64,000 bases of DNA. Source: an uncultured Clostridium sp. GTDB lineage: Bacteria > Bacillota > Clostridia > Christensenellales > CAG-138. Made by a program: the position numbers and the translations under genes. Shown piece after piece: positions 36,807 to 45,516 of this stretch. The DNA is taken from the NCBI GenBank assembly GCA_900542285.1, contig UQNF01000005.1, positions 1 to 64,000 on the forward strand. The letters run 5' to 3'. The notes beneath the pieces are model-generated. The model was not told the origin of the DNA and made no database searches. It worked only from the letters and a program-made list of their open reading frames with translations. Position 1 is the first letter of the stretch. Each line of letters begins with the position of its first letter.

Positions 36807-38897
36807 TTATTTGTTATCGGGAATGAGCCCCTTACGGGTAAGGTCGATCTTACCGTCAGCACGGATCTCCGTAACTCTTACAAGTATCTCATCACCGATG
36901 GATACAACATCCTCGACACGCTCAACCCGGTGATTTGCAAGCCTTGAGATATGAACAAGGCCCTTCTTGCCGGGCTTTAGCTCGACCTGTGCGCCGATGG
37001 GAAGGATATTGACCACCTTGCCCAGGATAACATCGCCGACCTGGATATCCCGAACGATATTGTCAATGATGCTCTTTGCCTTCTCCGCCGCCGCTGCATC
37101 GGTGGAAGCGATGAATACCCTGCCGTCATCCTCGATATCGATCTTGACTCCGGTCTCAGCAACAATACCGTTGATGGTCTTGCCGCCGCTGCCAATGACC
37201 TCGCGAATCTTGTCGGGGTTGATGGTAAACTGAAGGATGCGAGGTGCGAACTCGGAAAGCTCCTTGCGAGGCTCTGCAATGGTCTCCATCATCCTGTCGA
37301 GGATGAAGAGCCTTCCCTGCCTTGCCTGCTCTAATGCGCGGGTAAGTATCTGCTCATCAATGCCCTTGATCTTAATATCCATCTGGATTGCAGTTATGCC
37401 TTCGCGAGTGCCGGCAACCTTGAAATCCATATCGCCCATGAAATCCTCAAGGCCCTGAATATCGGTGAGGATAGCGATATTTCCGGTATTATCGTCCTTG
37501 ATAAGGCCCATTGCGCAGCCTGCGACCGGCGCCTTGATGGGTACGCCTGCATCCATGAGGGAAAGGGTGCTGCCGCAGATTGAAGCCTGAGAAGTTGAAC
37601 CGTTGCTGGAAACAACTTCTGAAACGAGGCGGATAGCATAGGGGAATTCTTCCTCCGAGGGAAGTACGGGCAGGAGCGCACGCTCCGCAAGTGCGCCGTG
37701 GCCAATCTCACGCCTGCCGGGGCTGCCGAGACGCTTGACCTCTCCGGTGCTGTACGGAGGCATGTTATAGTGATGAATGTACCTCTTAAACTCCTCGTCG
37801 CCAATACCGTCGATGGTCTGGCCGTCACCGAGAGTGCCAAGGGTCGCAATAGTCATTACCTGGGTCTGACCGCGGGTAAATACCGCAGAACCGTGGGTAC
37901 GGGGCAGGATACCGACCTCGCTCCAAATGGGGCGGATCTGGGTGTGAGTGCGTCCGTCGGGACGGATGCCCTTATTGATTATCTTATCACGAAGGATCTC
38001 CTTCATGAGATAATAGAGAATATTGTCGATATCGGCTGCGGAATCGGGATACTCCTCAGCAAAATGCTCTATGGTCTCAGCCTTTACCTGCGAGGTGCGC
38101 TGTTCGCGCTCATGTCTGTCGAAGGTATCAAGCTGCCATTCAACCTTTTCACGGGCAAACTCGATGACCTTTGCCTTAAGCTCCTCATCGGGAGTATGGA
38201 TAACGGGGACAAGCTTTTCCTTGCCGATCTCCGCCTGTATCTCGGATATCCAGGCAACGATGGTCTTGATGTATTCATGACCAAGGAGGATTGCGTCGAG
38301 CATTTCCTTCTCGGTGACCTCGTTTGCGCCCGCTTCGACCATCATGACGGCGTCCTTGGTGCCTGCCACGGTAAGGTGCAGGCGGCTGGCTTCACGCTGC
38401 TTGGAATCGGGATTGATGATATAGTTGCCGTCAACATAGCCAACGCTGACCGCGCCGATGGGGCCTGCAAACGGAGCCTCGCTGATAGACAGCGCAAGGG
38501 ATGCACCGTTCATAGCAAGGATGTCGGGCTGTACGTCATTTTCAACGCTCATGCAGGTCGCAACTACCTGAACATCATTATAGAATCCCTTGGGGAAAAG
38601 CGGACGGATCGGACGGTCGATAAGACGGCTGGTAAGTATAGCCTTTTCGGAGGGGCGGCCTTCGCGCTTGATGAAGCCTCCCGGGATCTTTCCGGCTGCA
38701 TACATCTTTTCTTCATAATCACAGCTCAGAGGCAGGAAATCGGCTCCTTCCCTGGGCTGGCCGGATACGGTGGCGCATACGAGCAGGGCTGTATTGCCGC
38801 AGCTGATGAGTACCGAACCGCCTGCCTGTTCTGCATACTTGCCGGTTTCAGCGACAATGATCCTTCCGGCGAGCTCTAACGTGAATTTTCTTTGCAT
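36807..38897 (-). CDS. pnp: polyribonucleotide nucleotidyltransferase (PNPase)
   Basis: 696 residues from the ATG at 38897 (MQRKF), which has AAAAGGAG at the right spacing; a further ATG two codons upstream is too close to it. Two RNase PH domains are present, with [16 protein letters not shown] in the first and [35 protein letters not shown] in the second. A KH domain ([14 protein letters not shown] near 559) and an S1 domain ([17 protein letters not shown] near 616) follow. It degrades RNA 3' to 5' with phosphate. It follows rpsO with a large hairpin in the leader. Confidence 0.98.
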   Translation of the reverse strand: MQRKFTLELAGRIIVAETGKYAEQAGGSVLISCGNTALLVCATVSGQPREGADFLPLSCDYEEKMYAAGKIPGGFIKREGRPSEKAILTSRLIDRPIRPLFPKGFYNDVQVVATCMSVENDVQPDILAMNGASLALSISEAPFAGPIGAVSVGYVDGNYIINPDSKQREASRLHLTVAGTKDAVMMVEAGANEVTEKEMLDAILLGHEYIKTIVAWISEIQAEIGKEKLVPVIHTPDEELKAKVIEFAREKVEWQLDTFDRHEREQRTSQVKAETIEHFAEEYPDSAADIDNILYYLMKEILRDKIINKGIRPDGRTHTQIRPIWSEVGILPRTHGSAVFTRGQTQVMTIATLGTLGDGQTIDGIGDEEFKRYIHHYNMPPYSTGEVKRLGSPGRREIGHGALAERALLPVLPSEEEFPYAIRLVSEVVSSNGSTSQASICGSTLSLMDAGVPIKAPVAGCAMGLIKDDNTGNIAILTDIQGLEDFMGDMDFKVAGTREGITAIQMDIKIKGIDEQILTRALEQARQGRLFILDRMMETIAEPRKELSEFAPRILQFTINPDKIREVIGSGGKTINGIVAETGVKIDIEDDGRVFIASTDAAAAEKAKSIIDNIVRDIQVGDVILGKVVNILPIGAQVELKPGKKGLVHISRLANHRVERVEDVVSIGDEILVRVTEIRADGKIDLTRKGLIPDNK

Positions 38898-39078
38898 GTT
38901 CATGCTCCTTTTATATCTTTATCTTAAATTATTAACACAGATAAACCGATGAAGGCGTACACGATGTATCTATCCCTATTTTTAATATGCCTGCTGCGGA
39001 TAATAAAAATGCCCTCTCAAGAAAACTTCCTTATTGAGGAAAACAATCGAAATATCTTGTTCTGCCGTCATCCTGTCA

Positions 39079-39136
39079 GGGAATGGATTCAGCCGTTCCG
39101 AGGAAATATCCAAGCCGAACGGGAAAATCCATTCCC
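39079..39136 (-). ncRNA. long leader hairpin between rpsO and pnp
   Basis: GGGAATGGATT pairs over 11 bases with AATCCATTCCC, a 3x3 internal loop follows, then six more pairs (CCGTTC / GAACGG) and an 18-base loop. It lies about 180 bases before the pnp start. In E. coli, RNase III cleaves a hairpin at this place and PNPase then autoregulates; the same may happen here (inference). Confidence 0.55.
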
Positions 39137-39145
39137 TAATGCTTT

Positions 39146-39178
39146 ACAAAGAAAGGCGGGTTACTCCGCCCCGCCCTT
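39146..39178 (-). terminator. partial terminator after rpsO
   Basis: Minus strand GGCGGG...CCCGCC followed by TTTCTTTG, 15 bases after the rpsO stop. Some read-through into pnp would be expected. Confidence 0.6.
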
Positions 39179-39192
39179 CATTGTAGATAAAA

Positions 39193-39456
39193 TTACTTCC
39201 TGATTCCGAGCTCAGCGATGATGGTTCTGTAACGCTCGATGTCAACTTCCTTGAGGTAGTTGAGCAGACCGCGGCGCTTACCTACCATCTTAAGCAGACC
39301 ACGACGGGAATGATTATCCTTCTGGTGGGTCTTGAGGTGCTCGGTAAGGTGGTTGATGCGCTCAGTGAGAAGAGCGATCTGAACCTCGGGGGAACCGGTA
39401 TCGCCCTCATGAAGGGCAAACCTGGTGATGATCTCGTTCTTGCGTTCTTTTTCCAT
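39193..39456 (-). CDS. rpsO: 30S ribosomal protein S15
   Basis: 87 residues, normal length. [39 protein letters not shown] and [18 protein letters not shown] are the S15 signature. It binds the central domain of 16S rRNA. It has its own promoter and an S15-type leader but no visible autoregulatory structure. Confidence 0.98.
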   Translation of the reverse strand: MEKERKNEIITRFALHEGDTGSPEVQIALLTERINHLTEHLKTHQKDNHSRRGLLKMVGKRRGLLNYLKEVDIERYRTIIAELGIRK

Positions 39457-39563
39457 TTTAAAGAACCTCCTGTTACTTAGTATCCCTGTAAGCTGCGTAT
39501 TGCGTTGGAGTCTCGCAAAACGAAGCAGGCAGATTGCACATGGCTCTGCACCATAGCATGACT

Positions 39564-39591
39564 ATTGTAACACATTTTTTTAGTTTGTAAA
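39564..39591 (-). promoter_or_regulatory. rpsO promoter
   Basis: Minus strand -35 TTTACA (plus 39586-39591), 16-base spacer, -10 TACAAT (plus 39564-39569). Confidence 0.65.
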
Positions 39592-39656
39592 GGGATAATT
39601 CGTAATATACTAATTTTTTGCATAAAAATCTTGGCATCAATAACAACCGGCAAAAA

Positions 39657-39686
39657 CAAAGAAGCAAGCCGTAAAAGCTTGCTTCG
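39657..39686 (-). terminator. terminator after tRNA-Trp
   Basis: GAAGCAAGC, 7-base loop, GCTTGCTTC, then TTTGTTTTTG on the minus strand. Confidence 0.85.
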
Positions 39687-39690
39687 TGTT

Positions 39691-39765
39691 TGGCAGGGGC
39701 ACTAAGATTCGAACTCAGAAGAACGGTTTTGGAGACCGCTATGTTACCATTACATCATGCCCCTC
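39691..39765 (-). tRNA. trnW: tRNA-Trp (anticodon CCA)
   Basis: Minus strand acceptor AGGGGCA / TGCCCCT with encoded CCA end. The anticodon arm CGGT-CTCCAAA-ACCG gives anticodon CCA, and the T arm is CTGAG-TTCGAAT-CTTAG. The length (72 bases plus CCA) and the D-arm GGTAA are normal. Confidence 0.95.
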
Positions 39766-39780
39766 CGCTGCAACGTTTGT

Positions 39781-39809
39781 ATTCTATCATTTGATAGATG
39801 GTTTGTCAA
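39781..39809 (-). promoter_or_regulatory. tRNA-Trp promoter
   Basis: Minus strand -35 TTGACA (plus 39804-39809), 17-base spacer, -10 TAGAAT (plus 39781-39786). Confidence 0.8.
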
Positions 39810-39897
39810 GCACTATTTTTCCGCTTTCTCAAAAAAGTTTGCCGTTCAAATTCCCTTCCGCATTATCTCCGGGGATTCATTAATAGTTCGTTGTTAA

Positions 39898-39931
39898 TGC
39901 TGCAAGGGTCTGAAGCGCAGACCCTGCAGCA
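39898..39931 (-). terminator. hairpin after the GerM-like gene
   Basis: TGCTGCAGGGTCTG pairs with CAGACCCTTGCAGCA around five bases on the minus strand, shortly after the stop at 39944. The T-tract is weak (TTAACAA). Confidence 0.6.
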
Positions 39932-39943
39932 TATCTCTCTCTT

Positions 39944-40933
39944 TCAATCGTTATTCTTGGTGTACTCTATGCCGTTGACATAGAATATGACCTCATCGAC
40001 ACTCCCAAAGCCCTGTGCTGTGAGCATTGCGCTGTTAACGGCAAGCTCATACAGGCCCGGTGTTTCCGAAATTGCAACGAAATCCTCGGTCAAATTGATC
40101 CTTAGCACCCCATTTTCGAGCGTTGCACCGAGAACGATGGTGTCCGTCGGGAAACAGCTTACCAGATTCGGAAGGTCGGTTCCCGAAACCAGCTCGCTTA
40201 TGCACGAGTATAGGTCGGTACTGCCCTGGACATAGCGCGTGACGGGAATATTCAGGCTGCCCGACGAGTTCGGGAAGTATAGTGTAATGGCATTGGCGCT
40301 GCCGGAGGTTGCAACGGAGTTCTGCTCGACATTCACCCTATACGCAGCGTGATTGCTGGGTAGTGCGCTGCCGTTCACGGTCCTTCCGTCCTTACCGTCC
40401 AGAAGAATGGTCACCTCATTAATGCTGTCAAACTCCGTAAGCGTGTTTACTATCGACACGAACATCAGCTGCTCGGCCTCTGCATCGGGAAGCGCCGGCA
40501 TATGCTTCAGATTCACGATAGCATGGCCTTCAACGATGTTGAGTTCTATCTCAGTACCGTCCGGTATCACTCCTACTATTCCTTGCTGTTGGAATTCAAG
40601 CCTATTGGCTTCATTCTTAACAAGCTTGTTTAGGCATGCCTTTGCAATACCGGTCTCCCACGGAATTGAGACAGAAACCGGGATGGTGTATCCCTCATCG
40701 GAGCTGAAGTACAGCGTTGAGCGGCGCGTTCTTTCGAGAGACGCCTCGGGTGTCGGTTCGATACTCGGCAGCGGCGTCGGTTCCTGCGTCGGCTTCGCCG
40801 TTCCCTGCTCGGGAGCTTCTGTTACCGGCTGCGGAGTGATGTCCCCCTTATTGCAGCCTGCAAGCATCATTATGCACATTGAAAGCATCAAAACAAATGA
40901 GATAGTTCTGAAAAAACCAAGGTATTTCTTCAT
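39944..40933 (-). CDS. GerM-like lipoprotein with two GerMN domains
   Basis: 329 residues. A lipoprotein signal ends at MLAGC (Cys27), followed by a Pro/Thr/Glu linker (about 30-65). Two GerMN (sporulation and germination) domains come next: the first at about 70-195 with IPDGTEIELNIVEGHAIVNL, the second at 215-325 with TLENGVLRINLTEDFV and SVDEVIFYVNG. In spore formers GerM is needed for assembling the mother-cell to forespore channel; the same domain also occurs in other lipoproteins. It is monocistronic on the minus strand. Confidence 0.82.
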   Translation of the reverse strand: MKKYLGFFRTISFVLMLSMCIMMLAGCNKGDITPQPVTEAPEQGTAKPTQEPTPLPSIEPTPEASLERTRRSTLYFSSDEGYTIPVSVSIPWETGIAKACLNKLVKNEANRLEFQQQGIVGVIPDGTEIELNIVEGHAIVNLKHMPALPDAEAEQLMFVSIVNTLTEFDSINEVTILLDGKDGRTVNGSALPSNHAAYRVNVEQNSVATSGSANAITLYFPNSSGSLNIPVTRYVQGSTDLYSCISELVSGTDLPNLVSCFPTDTIVLGATLENGVLRINLTEDFVAISETPGLYELAVNSAMLTAQGFGSVDEVIFYVNGIEYTKNND

Positions 40934-41170
40934 TCTTTCCCTCCATCGCTTTATCGCTCAATTATATGAGTGGTCGAACACAATAATTCTCCTTTTTCCC
41001 TATTGCGATAGGAGAAATAGTATCATCGACGGAGTATTCTAAAAAACATGAGGACTCTTGCAAATAGAGCCCCCATGATTTCAGTAAAAATGGTATTATA
41101 GTTATTTGCCCGTGCCGGTTCAGCCGACAGCATCATCCGCTGTTATGGCTGCAATCGAGCAGCATTCAGA

Positions 41171-41968
41171 TCACTTGAAAACCAGATGAAAAACATTCCA
41201 GTCGAGTATCAGATATATGCCCAGAACCGCCGTATATATGGCAAAGCCCCGGAACGAATGCTTCGTTATAAGCTTTATCATAAAGCGTACCGCAAAGTAT
41301 CCGCAAATGCCGGCAGCGAGGACTCCGACCAGAACTGGAAGTATTCCCCCGTTTATTCCTTCCTTTATTGCACCGGGGACCTCAAGCACAGCGCCGCCAA
41401 GAATGGCAGGTATCGAAAGCAGGAAGCTGAATTCGGCGGCATCCTCTTTCTTCATTCTGCATAGGCTTGCGCCCGTGATGGTTGCTCCGGATCGTGACAC
41501 GCCAGGCAGGATAGCAATTCCCTGCATGAAGCCGATGAACAAGGCCTGATACCATTTCATCGTCTGAACGCTCAGATCTGCGCTGTAATTCTTTCTCATG
41601 ACATCACATGCGGTCAAAAGAAGTGCTGTGAAAATGAAGCAGTATCCCAAATAACGCCCGTCATTCGCCGATTCAAAGAAGTCGCCCAGTACGAGCTGCA
41701 TAATGACCGTCACAAGCGTGGCTGCTATCATCCATACCCAGTATTTCCAAAGCCTGACCGGATGGCATAGCATCTCGATTATGCGTTTTCTGTATACGAT
41801 GAGTACCGCAAGGAGCGTACCCAGATGAAGCATTACGGTAAAGAACAGGCCGTCGGCAGTGATGCCGAACAGGTTCTGAAATATCAGCAGATGACCGCTG
41901 CTCGAGACCGGCAGAAACTCACAGAGTCCCTGCACTATTCCGAGGATTATCGCCCGAATGTATTCCAT
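41171..41968 (-). CDS. uppP: undecaprenyl-diphosphatase UppP (BacA family)
   Basis: 265 residues, about eight membrane helices. Both family motifs are present: LCEFLPVSSSGHLLIFQ near 16-32 and ILPGVSRSGATITGASL near 155. They form the active site that dephosphorylates undecaprenyl diphosphate so that the carrier lipid can be reused for wall synthesis. ATG follows GAGGGGG. It lies near murA and other envelope genes. Confidence 0.96.
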   Translation of the reverse strand: MEYIRAIILGIVQGLCEFLPVSSSGHLLIFQNLFGITADGLFFTVMLHLGTLLAVLIVYRKRIIEMLCHPVRLWKYWVWMIAATLVTVIMQLVLGDFFESANDGRYLGYCFIFTALLLTACDVMRKNYSADLSVQTMKWYQALFIGFMQGIAILPGVSRSGATITGASLCRMKKEDAAEFSFLLSIPAILGGAVLEVPGAIKEGINGGILPVLVGVLAAGICGYFAVRFMIKLITKHSFRGFAIYTAVLGIYLILDWNVFHLVFK

Positions 41969-42016
41969 ATTCGTTCCCCCTCAAATATTATTTCAATATT
42001 ATAATTATACTCGCTA

Positions 42017-43297
42017 TCATTCCTCACGGATGCGTCTGATCCCGGCTCCCAGCGCAGTCAGCTTCTCTTCAAGCCGTTCATAACCCCTGTCGATACTGTA
42101 AATGTTTCTGATCTTTGTGGTTCCTTCCGCCACCAGCGCCGCTACTATCATCGCTGCGCCTGCCCGAAGGTCTGTGACCTTTACCGAGGTTCCGTACAGC
42201 CTTTCAACGCCCTCTATCGTTGCTGTTCTGCCATTTACAATAATCTTCGCACCCATTCTGACGAGTTCGTCGCAATGGTTGAACCTGTTCTCAAACAAAT
42301 TCTCCGTAACCATGCTCCTGCCCTCGGCGAGCGTTAGCATACTGCTCATGGGCTGCTGAAGGTCTGTCGGGAAGCCCGGATACGGCATCGTCTTGATGTT
42401 GACGGCACGAGGTCTTTCTGAAGCTCTGACTTGAATAACGAATTCATTACCGTCATCCCTCGTCTGAACATCGGTACCGCATTCCAAAAGCTTTGCAGTC
42501 ACGGATTCCAGATGTGTTGGAATAACATTCCTGATTATCACATCGCCCTTGGTTGCGGCGGCAGCTATCATATAGGTGCCGGCCTCTATCTGATCCGGAA
42601 TCACCGCATAAGTGCAGCCGTGCAGGTTCTGCCTCCCATTGATGCGGATAATGTCGGTGCCTGCACCGCGAATACTCGCACCCATGGTATTTAGGAAGTT
42701 CGCAACATCCACAACATGCGGCTCACGCGCAGCGTTGGTAATGGTAGTTCTTCCCTCGGCGCGGCAGGCGGCCAGCATAACATTAATGGTTGCTCCGACG
42801 CTTGCCATATCGAATACTATATCGGCGCCGACCAGTCTCTCAGCCTTTGCGGAGATGACATCGCCGCGTTCGCTGACCTCTGCCCCCAGTGCGCGCATAC
42901 CCTTGATATGAAAGTCCATTGGTCTTTGGCCAATCCTGCAGCCGCCGGGCTGAGTTATCTCAACCTCGCCGAAGCGCGCAAGAAGAGCACCCAGCATATA
43001 ATAGGACGCACGCAGCTTGGATGCCATTTCCGGGGTCACTATTCTGCCGTTTATTGTTGATGGATCTATCTCAATGATGCTGTCTGATATTCGTTCTATA
43101 CCTGCACCAAGCATTGAAAGGATCTCAAGGAGCCTGTTAATATCTTCAATATTGGGCAGATTCTCTATGCGGCACTTGTCCTCAGCGAGCACGCAGGCAC
43201 ATAGTATCGGAAGCGCGGCATTCTTCGAGCCGCTGATAGTCACACTGCCTCTAAGCGGTACACCGCCTCGGATCTCAAAATAATCGTTTTCAGACAT
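42017..43297 (-). CDS. murA: UDP-N-acetylglucosamine 1-carboxyvinyltransferase
   Basis: 426 residues from the ATG at 43297 (MSENDYFEIRGG) behind TTGGAGAAG; the longer frame to 43366 has no site and crosses the previous gene. The catalytic-loop cysteine lies in GGCRIGQRPMDFHIKG near 115. ISGSKNAALPIL near 23 and YPGFPTDLQQPMSSM near 305 are the other family blocks. The enzyme adds enolpyruvate to UDP-GlcNAc, the first committed step of peptidoglycan synthesis, and is the fosfomycin target. It follows the SpoIIQ-like gene by about 56 bases. Confidence 0.97.
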   Translation of the reverse strand: MSENDYFEIRGGVPLRGSVTISGSKNAALPILCACVLAEDKCRIENLPNIEDINRLLEILSMLGAGIERISDSIIEIDPSTINGRIVTPEMASKLRASYYMLGALLARFGEVEITQPGGCRIGQRPMDFHIKGMRALGAEVSERGDVISAKAERLVGADIVFDMASVGATINVMLAACRAEGRTTITNAAREPHVVDVANFLNTMGASIRGAGTDIIRINGRQNLHGCTYAVIPDQIEAGTYMIAAAATKGDVIIRNVIPTHLESVTAKLLECGTDVQTRDDGNEFVIQVRASERPRAVNIKTMPYPGFPTDLQQPMSSMLTLAEGRSMVTENLFENRFNHCDELVRMGAKIIVNGRTATIEGVERLYGTSVKVTDLRAGAAMIVAALVAEGTTKIRNIYSIDRGYERLEEKLTALGAGIRRIREE

Positions 43298-43353
43298 ATG
43301 CTTCTCCAATTGGTTATTCAACAATCGATTATACCATTCTGCTCTGCCGGAAG

Positions 43354-44517
43354 TCAAGTATTCCACAATTTAAATAGATAAATCCTTGGATTTCTCGGAC
43401 GACCGTTGAGAATAAGTTCAAAGTGAAAAAGGCTCTCTCCTGTCACGCCTATCTGTTCGGATATGCTAAGCGTGTCTCCAACCTCCACCGTCACGCTCGC
43501 AAGACCCGAATACCTTGATATCAATCCGTTGTTATGCTCGATATCAACGGTCAGTCCATATGCGCCACGCTCCATCACGGAGATCACCTTCCCTGCAAGC
43601 ACGCTCTTGCATGGAGTATTCATGGGGCATTCATAGTCTATTCCGGGATGCATTACGCCGTTATAAAAGCCAAAATACTTTTTGAGCGTACAGCTGCGCG
43701 GATCCACGGGATAGCGGAATGCGGCGTCATAATATTCACAGTCGGATCTGCCAAAATCTCCGAAGTTCGTATCGGAGTCCGGAACCGGGCGAGTGCCGAC
43801 GATGATATTCTCCATCACGGATGAATAGAGCGTTCGGATCTCCAATATCTCGCTTCCGGTGAGTACGCCGTTCACATAAGTATATTCAATGCTGCGCCTG
43901 TTCTTGCCGTCAATTCCGTAGGAAGCAACAAATCTGGTGCCGATGTAATAATCATCGCTTTGTAAAATACTTGTGCCATGACTTAGGCTTTCGGTTTCAT
44001 AGACAAGATTCCTGCTGACAACTCTTAGCGGAGTATCATCACCCGTAAGCAGCGCATAGGCATTATCATAGCTCATGAACTTCACCGCTTCCGTGACGGG
44101 GACTAATTCAACGCCGCCCTCTATCTCAGAATGTATTCCCGGAGCATTAAGCATTGACTCAAAGTGCTCAATAACATCGAGCAGAAGGTTTTCTGCAGCC
44201 TGACGGCTTGCAAGCGTGCATACATCATTTCCATCAACAAATATTGCTGTTGGCACATAGGGTTCAGGGGTAGGCTCCGGGGTAAAAGTCGGCTCAGCAG
44301 CCTCGGTCGGAGGGATCGGTATCGGAGTATTGTCGCGAATGAATTCGGCTGTGGGTTCGGGCGTAGGGTGCATCGAAAGCTCCCTGTCCTTGCCCGTAAG
44401 GTTCAATCCTGTAAGCAAAATCGCCGACGCAAGAAGCGCGAGCGCAAGCAGGCATAGTACCGGCCTTATCTGACCGTTGTGCTTATTATCTCTTTTTTTG
44501 CCGCTGTCAGTTTTCAT
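43354..44517 (-). CDS. SpoIIQ-like membrane protein with G5 and degenerate M23/LytM domains
   Basis: 387 residues. Short cytoplasmic tail, one membrane helix (20-42), a Pro/Thr/Glu linker, then a domain with a G5-like segment (LVYETESLSHGTSIL...EYTYVNGVLTG...ENIIVGTRP). The C-terminal LytM domain has HPGIDYECP with the His and Asp metal ligands, but the final motif reads SLFHFELILNG, so the first His of the usual HxH is lost. Loss of a zinc ligand is known for SpoIIQ, a sporulation channel protein. Position next to murA also fits spoIIQ loci. A cell-wall hydrolase or scaffold is the alternative. Confidence 0.75.
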   Translation of the reverse strand: MKTDSGKKRDNKHNGQIRPVLCLLALALLASAILLTGLNLTGKDRELSMHPTPEPTAEFIRDNTPIPIPPTEAAEPTFTPEPTPEPYVPTAIFVDGNDVCTLASRQAAENLLLDVIEHFESMLNAPGIHSEIEGGVELVPVTEAVKFMSYDNAYALLTGDDTPLRVVSRNLVYETESLSHGTSILQSDDYYIGTRFVASYGIDGKNRRSIEYTYVNGVLTGSEILEIRTLYSSVMENIIVGTRPVPDSDTNFGDFGRSDCEYYDAAFRYPVDPRSCTLKKYFGFYNGVMHPGIDYECPMNTPCKSVLAGKVISVMERGAYGLTVDIEHNNGLISRYSGLASVTVEVGDTLSISEQIGVTGESLFHFELILNGRPRNPRIYLFKLWNT

Positions 44518-44679
44518 ATTCTAATTATACCGCATCCGGAGGGTTTCATCAATCTTCTTTGTGGCAAATTTATTAACAATGGGCTGTTTTCTCAGAAATA
44601 TAGCATCATTATGAGGAATTTCAGCGCATAAAGGGGGAAGCCCCCCTTTCGGGGAGCTCCCTTATAATATCTGTTTCTG

Positions 44680-45294
44680 TTATACTATTGCGCCTGCGAT
44701 CATGATGGCTGCCATGAGCGCGACTACCGGGACGATCGTCCCTGCGATAAGCTGAGGAAGCGTGTGCCTCTTAAGCTTGATGGATGATGCATAAACGGGA
44801 ATGAGCAGCGCAAACATCAGCGCATAAAGCGGTCCCATACAGTAGACAAGCAGCGCCGCAGGCCCTGAAGTGCCGCAGGTATGTCCGCTCGCTTTAAACC
44901 CGAAGATGGTGGTCAGTGCAGTGAGCATCCCGGATATCAGGTAGGTCAGATAAAGAATGATCTCGATCCTCGTTCCCCCTCCGAAAAGGGCGAATACCGC
45001 ACCCAAGACATAACCAAGCACAGAAAACACCAGCGCCAGATTTCGTTCAAGCTTTCTGCCCTTGCTCTTGAGTGAAGGTATCAAGCGGCAGGGAAGATAA
45101 GCAAGCAGAGGAAGAAGCGTCAGTGTAAATATGGCTTCTATATAATGAAGCGGTGAAACAAACGCTTCGCTCCCAAGCCCTATATAAAGCATTGAGACCA
45201 GCAGCAGCGCCATGAACGGCGGAGCAGTAATCGTACGAATGATCTCGGCAGTCTTGCCGGACATCCTTATTCTGTCAGCTGTCATCCTTTCCAT
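44680..45294 (-). CDS. polytopic membrane protein of unknown function
   Basis: 204 residues, six predicted membrane helices (TAPPFMALLLVSMLYIGL, IEAIFTLTLLPLLAYLP, LVFSVLGYVLGAVFALF and others). The conserved-looking GFKASGHTCGTSGPAALLVY in the middle resembles phosphatase-like or PAP2-related membrane proteins (GHxxGxxGP), but the full PAP2 signature is not present. ATG has GGAGG 12 bases before, rather far. It is divergent from an XRE regulator gene, which may control it. A GC-rich hairpin lies after the stop (44631-44664). Confidence 0.65.
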   Translation of the reverse strand: MERMTADRIRMSGKTAEIIRTITAPPFMALLLVSMLYIGLGSEAFVSPLHYIEAIFTLTLLPLLAYLPCRLIPSLKSKGRKLERNLALVFSVLGYVLGAVFALFGGGTRIEIILYLTYLISGMLTALTTIFGFKASGHTCGTSGPAALLVYCMGPLYALMFALLIPVYASSIKLKRHTLPQLIAGTIVPVVALMAAIMIAGAIV

Positions 45295-45391
45295 GAATTA
45301 TGGTCCTCCGAATGTGTGGTTCGCAATTTTCCTTGCAGATATTGTTTACCACAATCCCGGCAGGAATGCACCCTATTACGCTCTTCAAATT

Positions 45392-45461
45392 CTCTACCCG
45401 AGCATTTTCGCCCGGTAGAGAAGAAATCAAGCCTCTCTACTGACAGTAGAGTGCTTGATTT
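45392..45461. repeat. two tandem hairpins in the divergent intergenic region
   Basis: First hairpin: CTCTACC / GGTAGAG (45392-45420). Second: AAATCAAGC / GCTTGATTT with inner CTCTACT / AGTAGAG (45424-45461), followed by TTATT on the plus strand. The loops share the CTCTAC / GTAGAG sequence. It could be an operator for the adjacent XRE regulator or the terminator of an unseen small RNA. Confidence 0.5.
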
Positions 45462-45481
45462 TATTAGAAAAAATAAAGGTG

Positions 45482-45510
45482 TTGCATTTTGATATCGCCT
45501 CGTGTATAAT
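45482..45510 (+). promoter_or_regulatory. promoter giving a leaderless XRE transcript
   Basis: -35 TTGCAT (45482-45487), a 17-base spacer, -10 TATAAT (45505-45510). The predicted start of transcription is about 45517, which is the A of the ATG. Confidence 0.7.
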
Positions 45511-45516
45511 CTTGCC

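Noticed and set aside
37698..38879. Long plus-strand open frame of 393 codons
   Set aside because: It is antisense to pnp throughout, has no ribosome site, and the translated sequence has no domain; pnp is certain.
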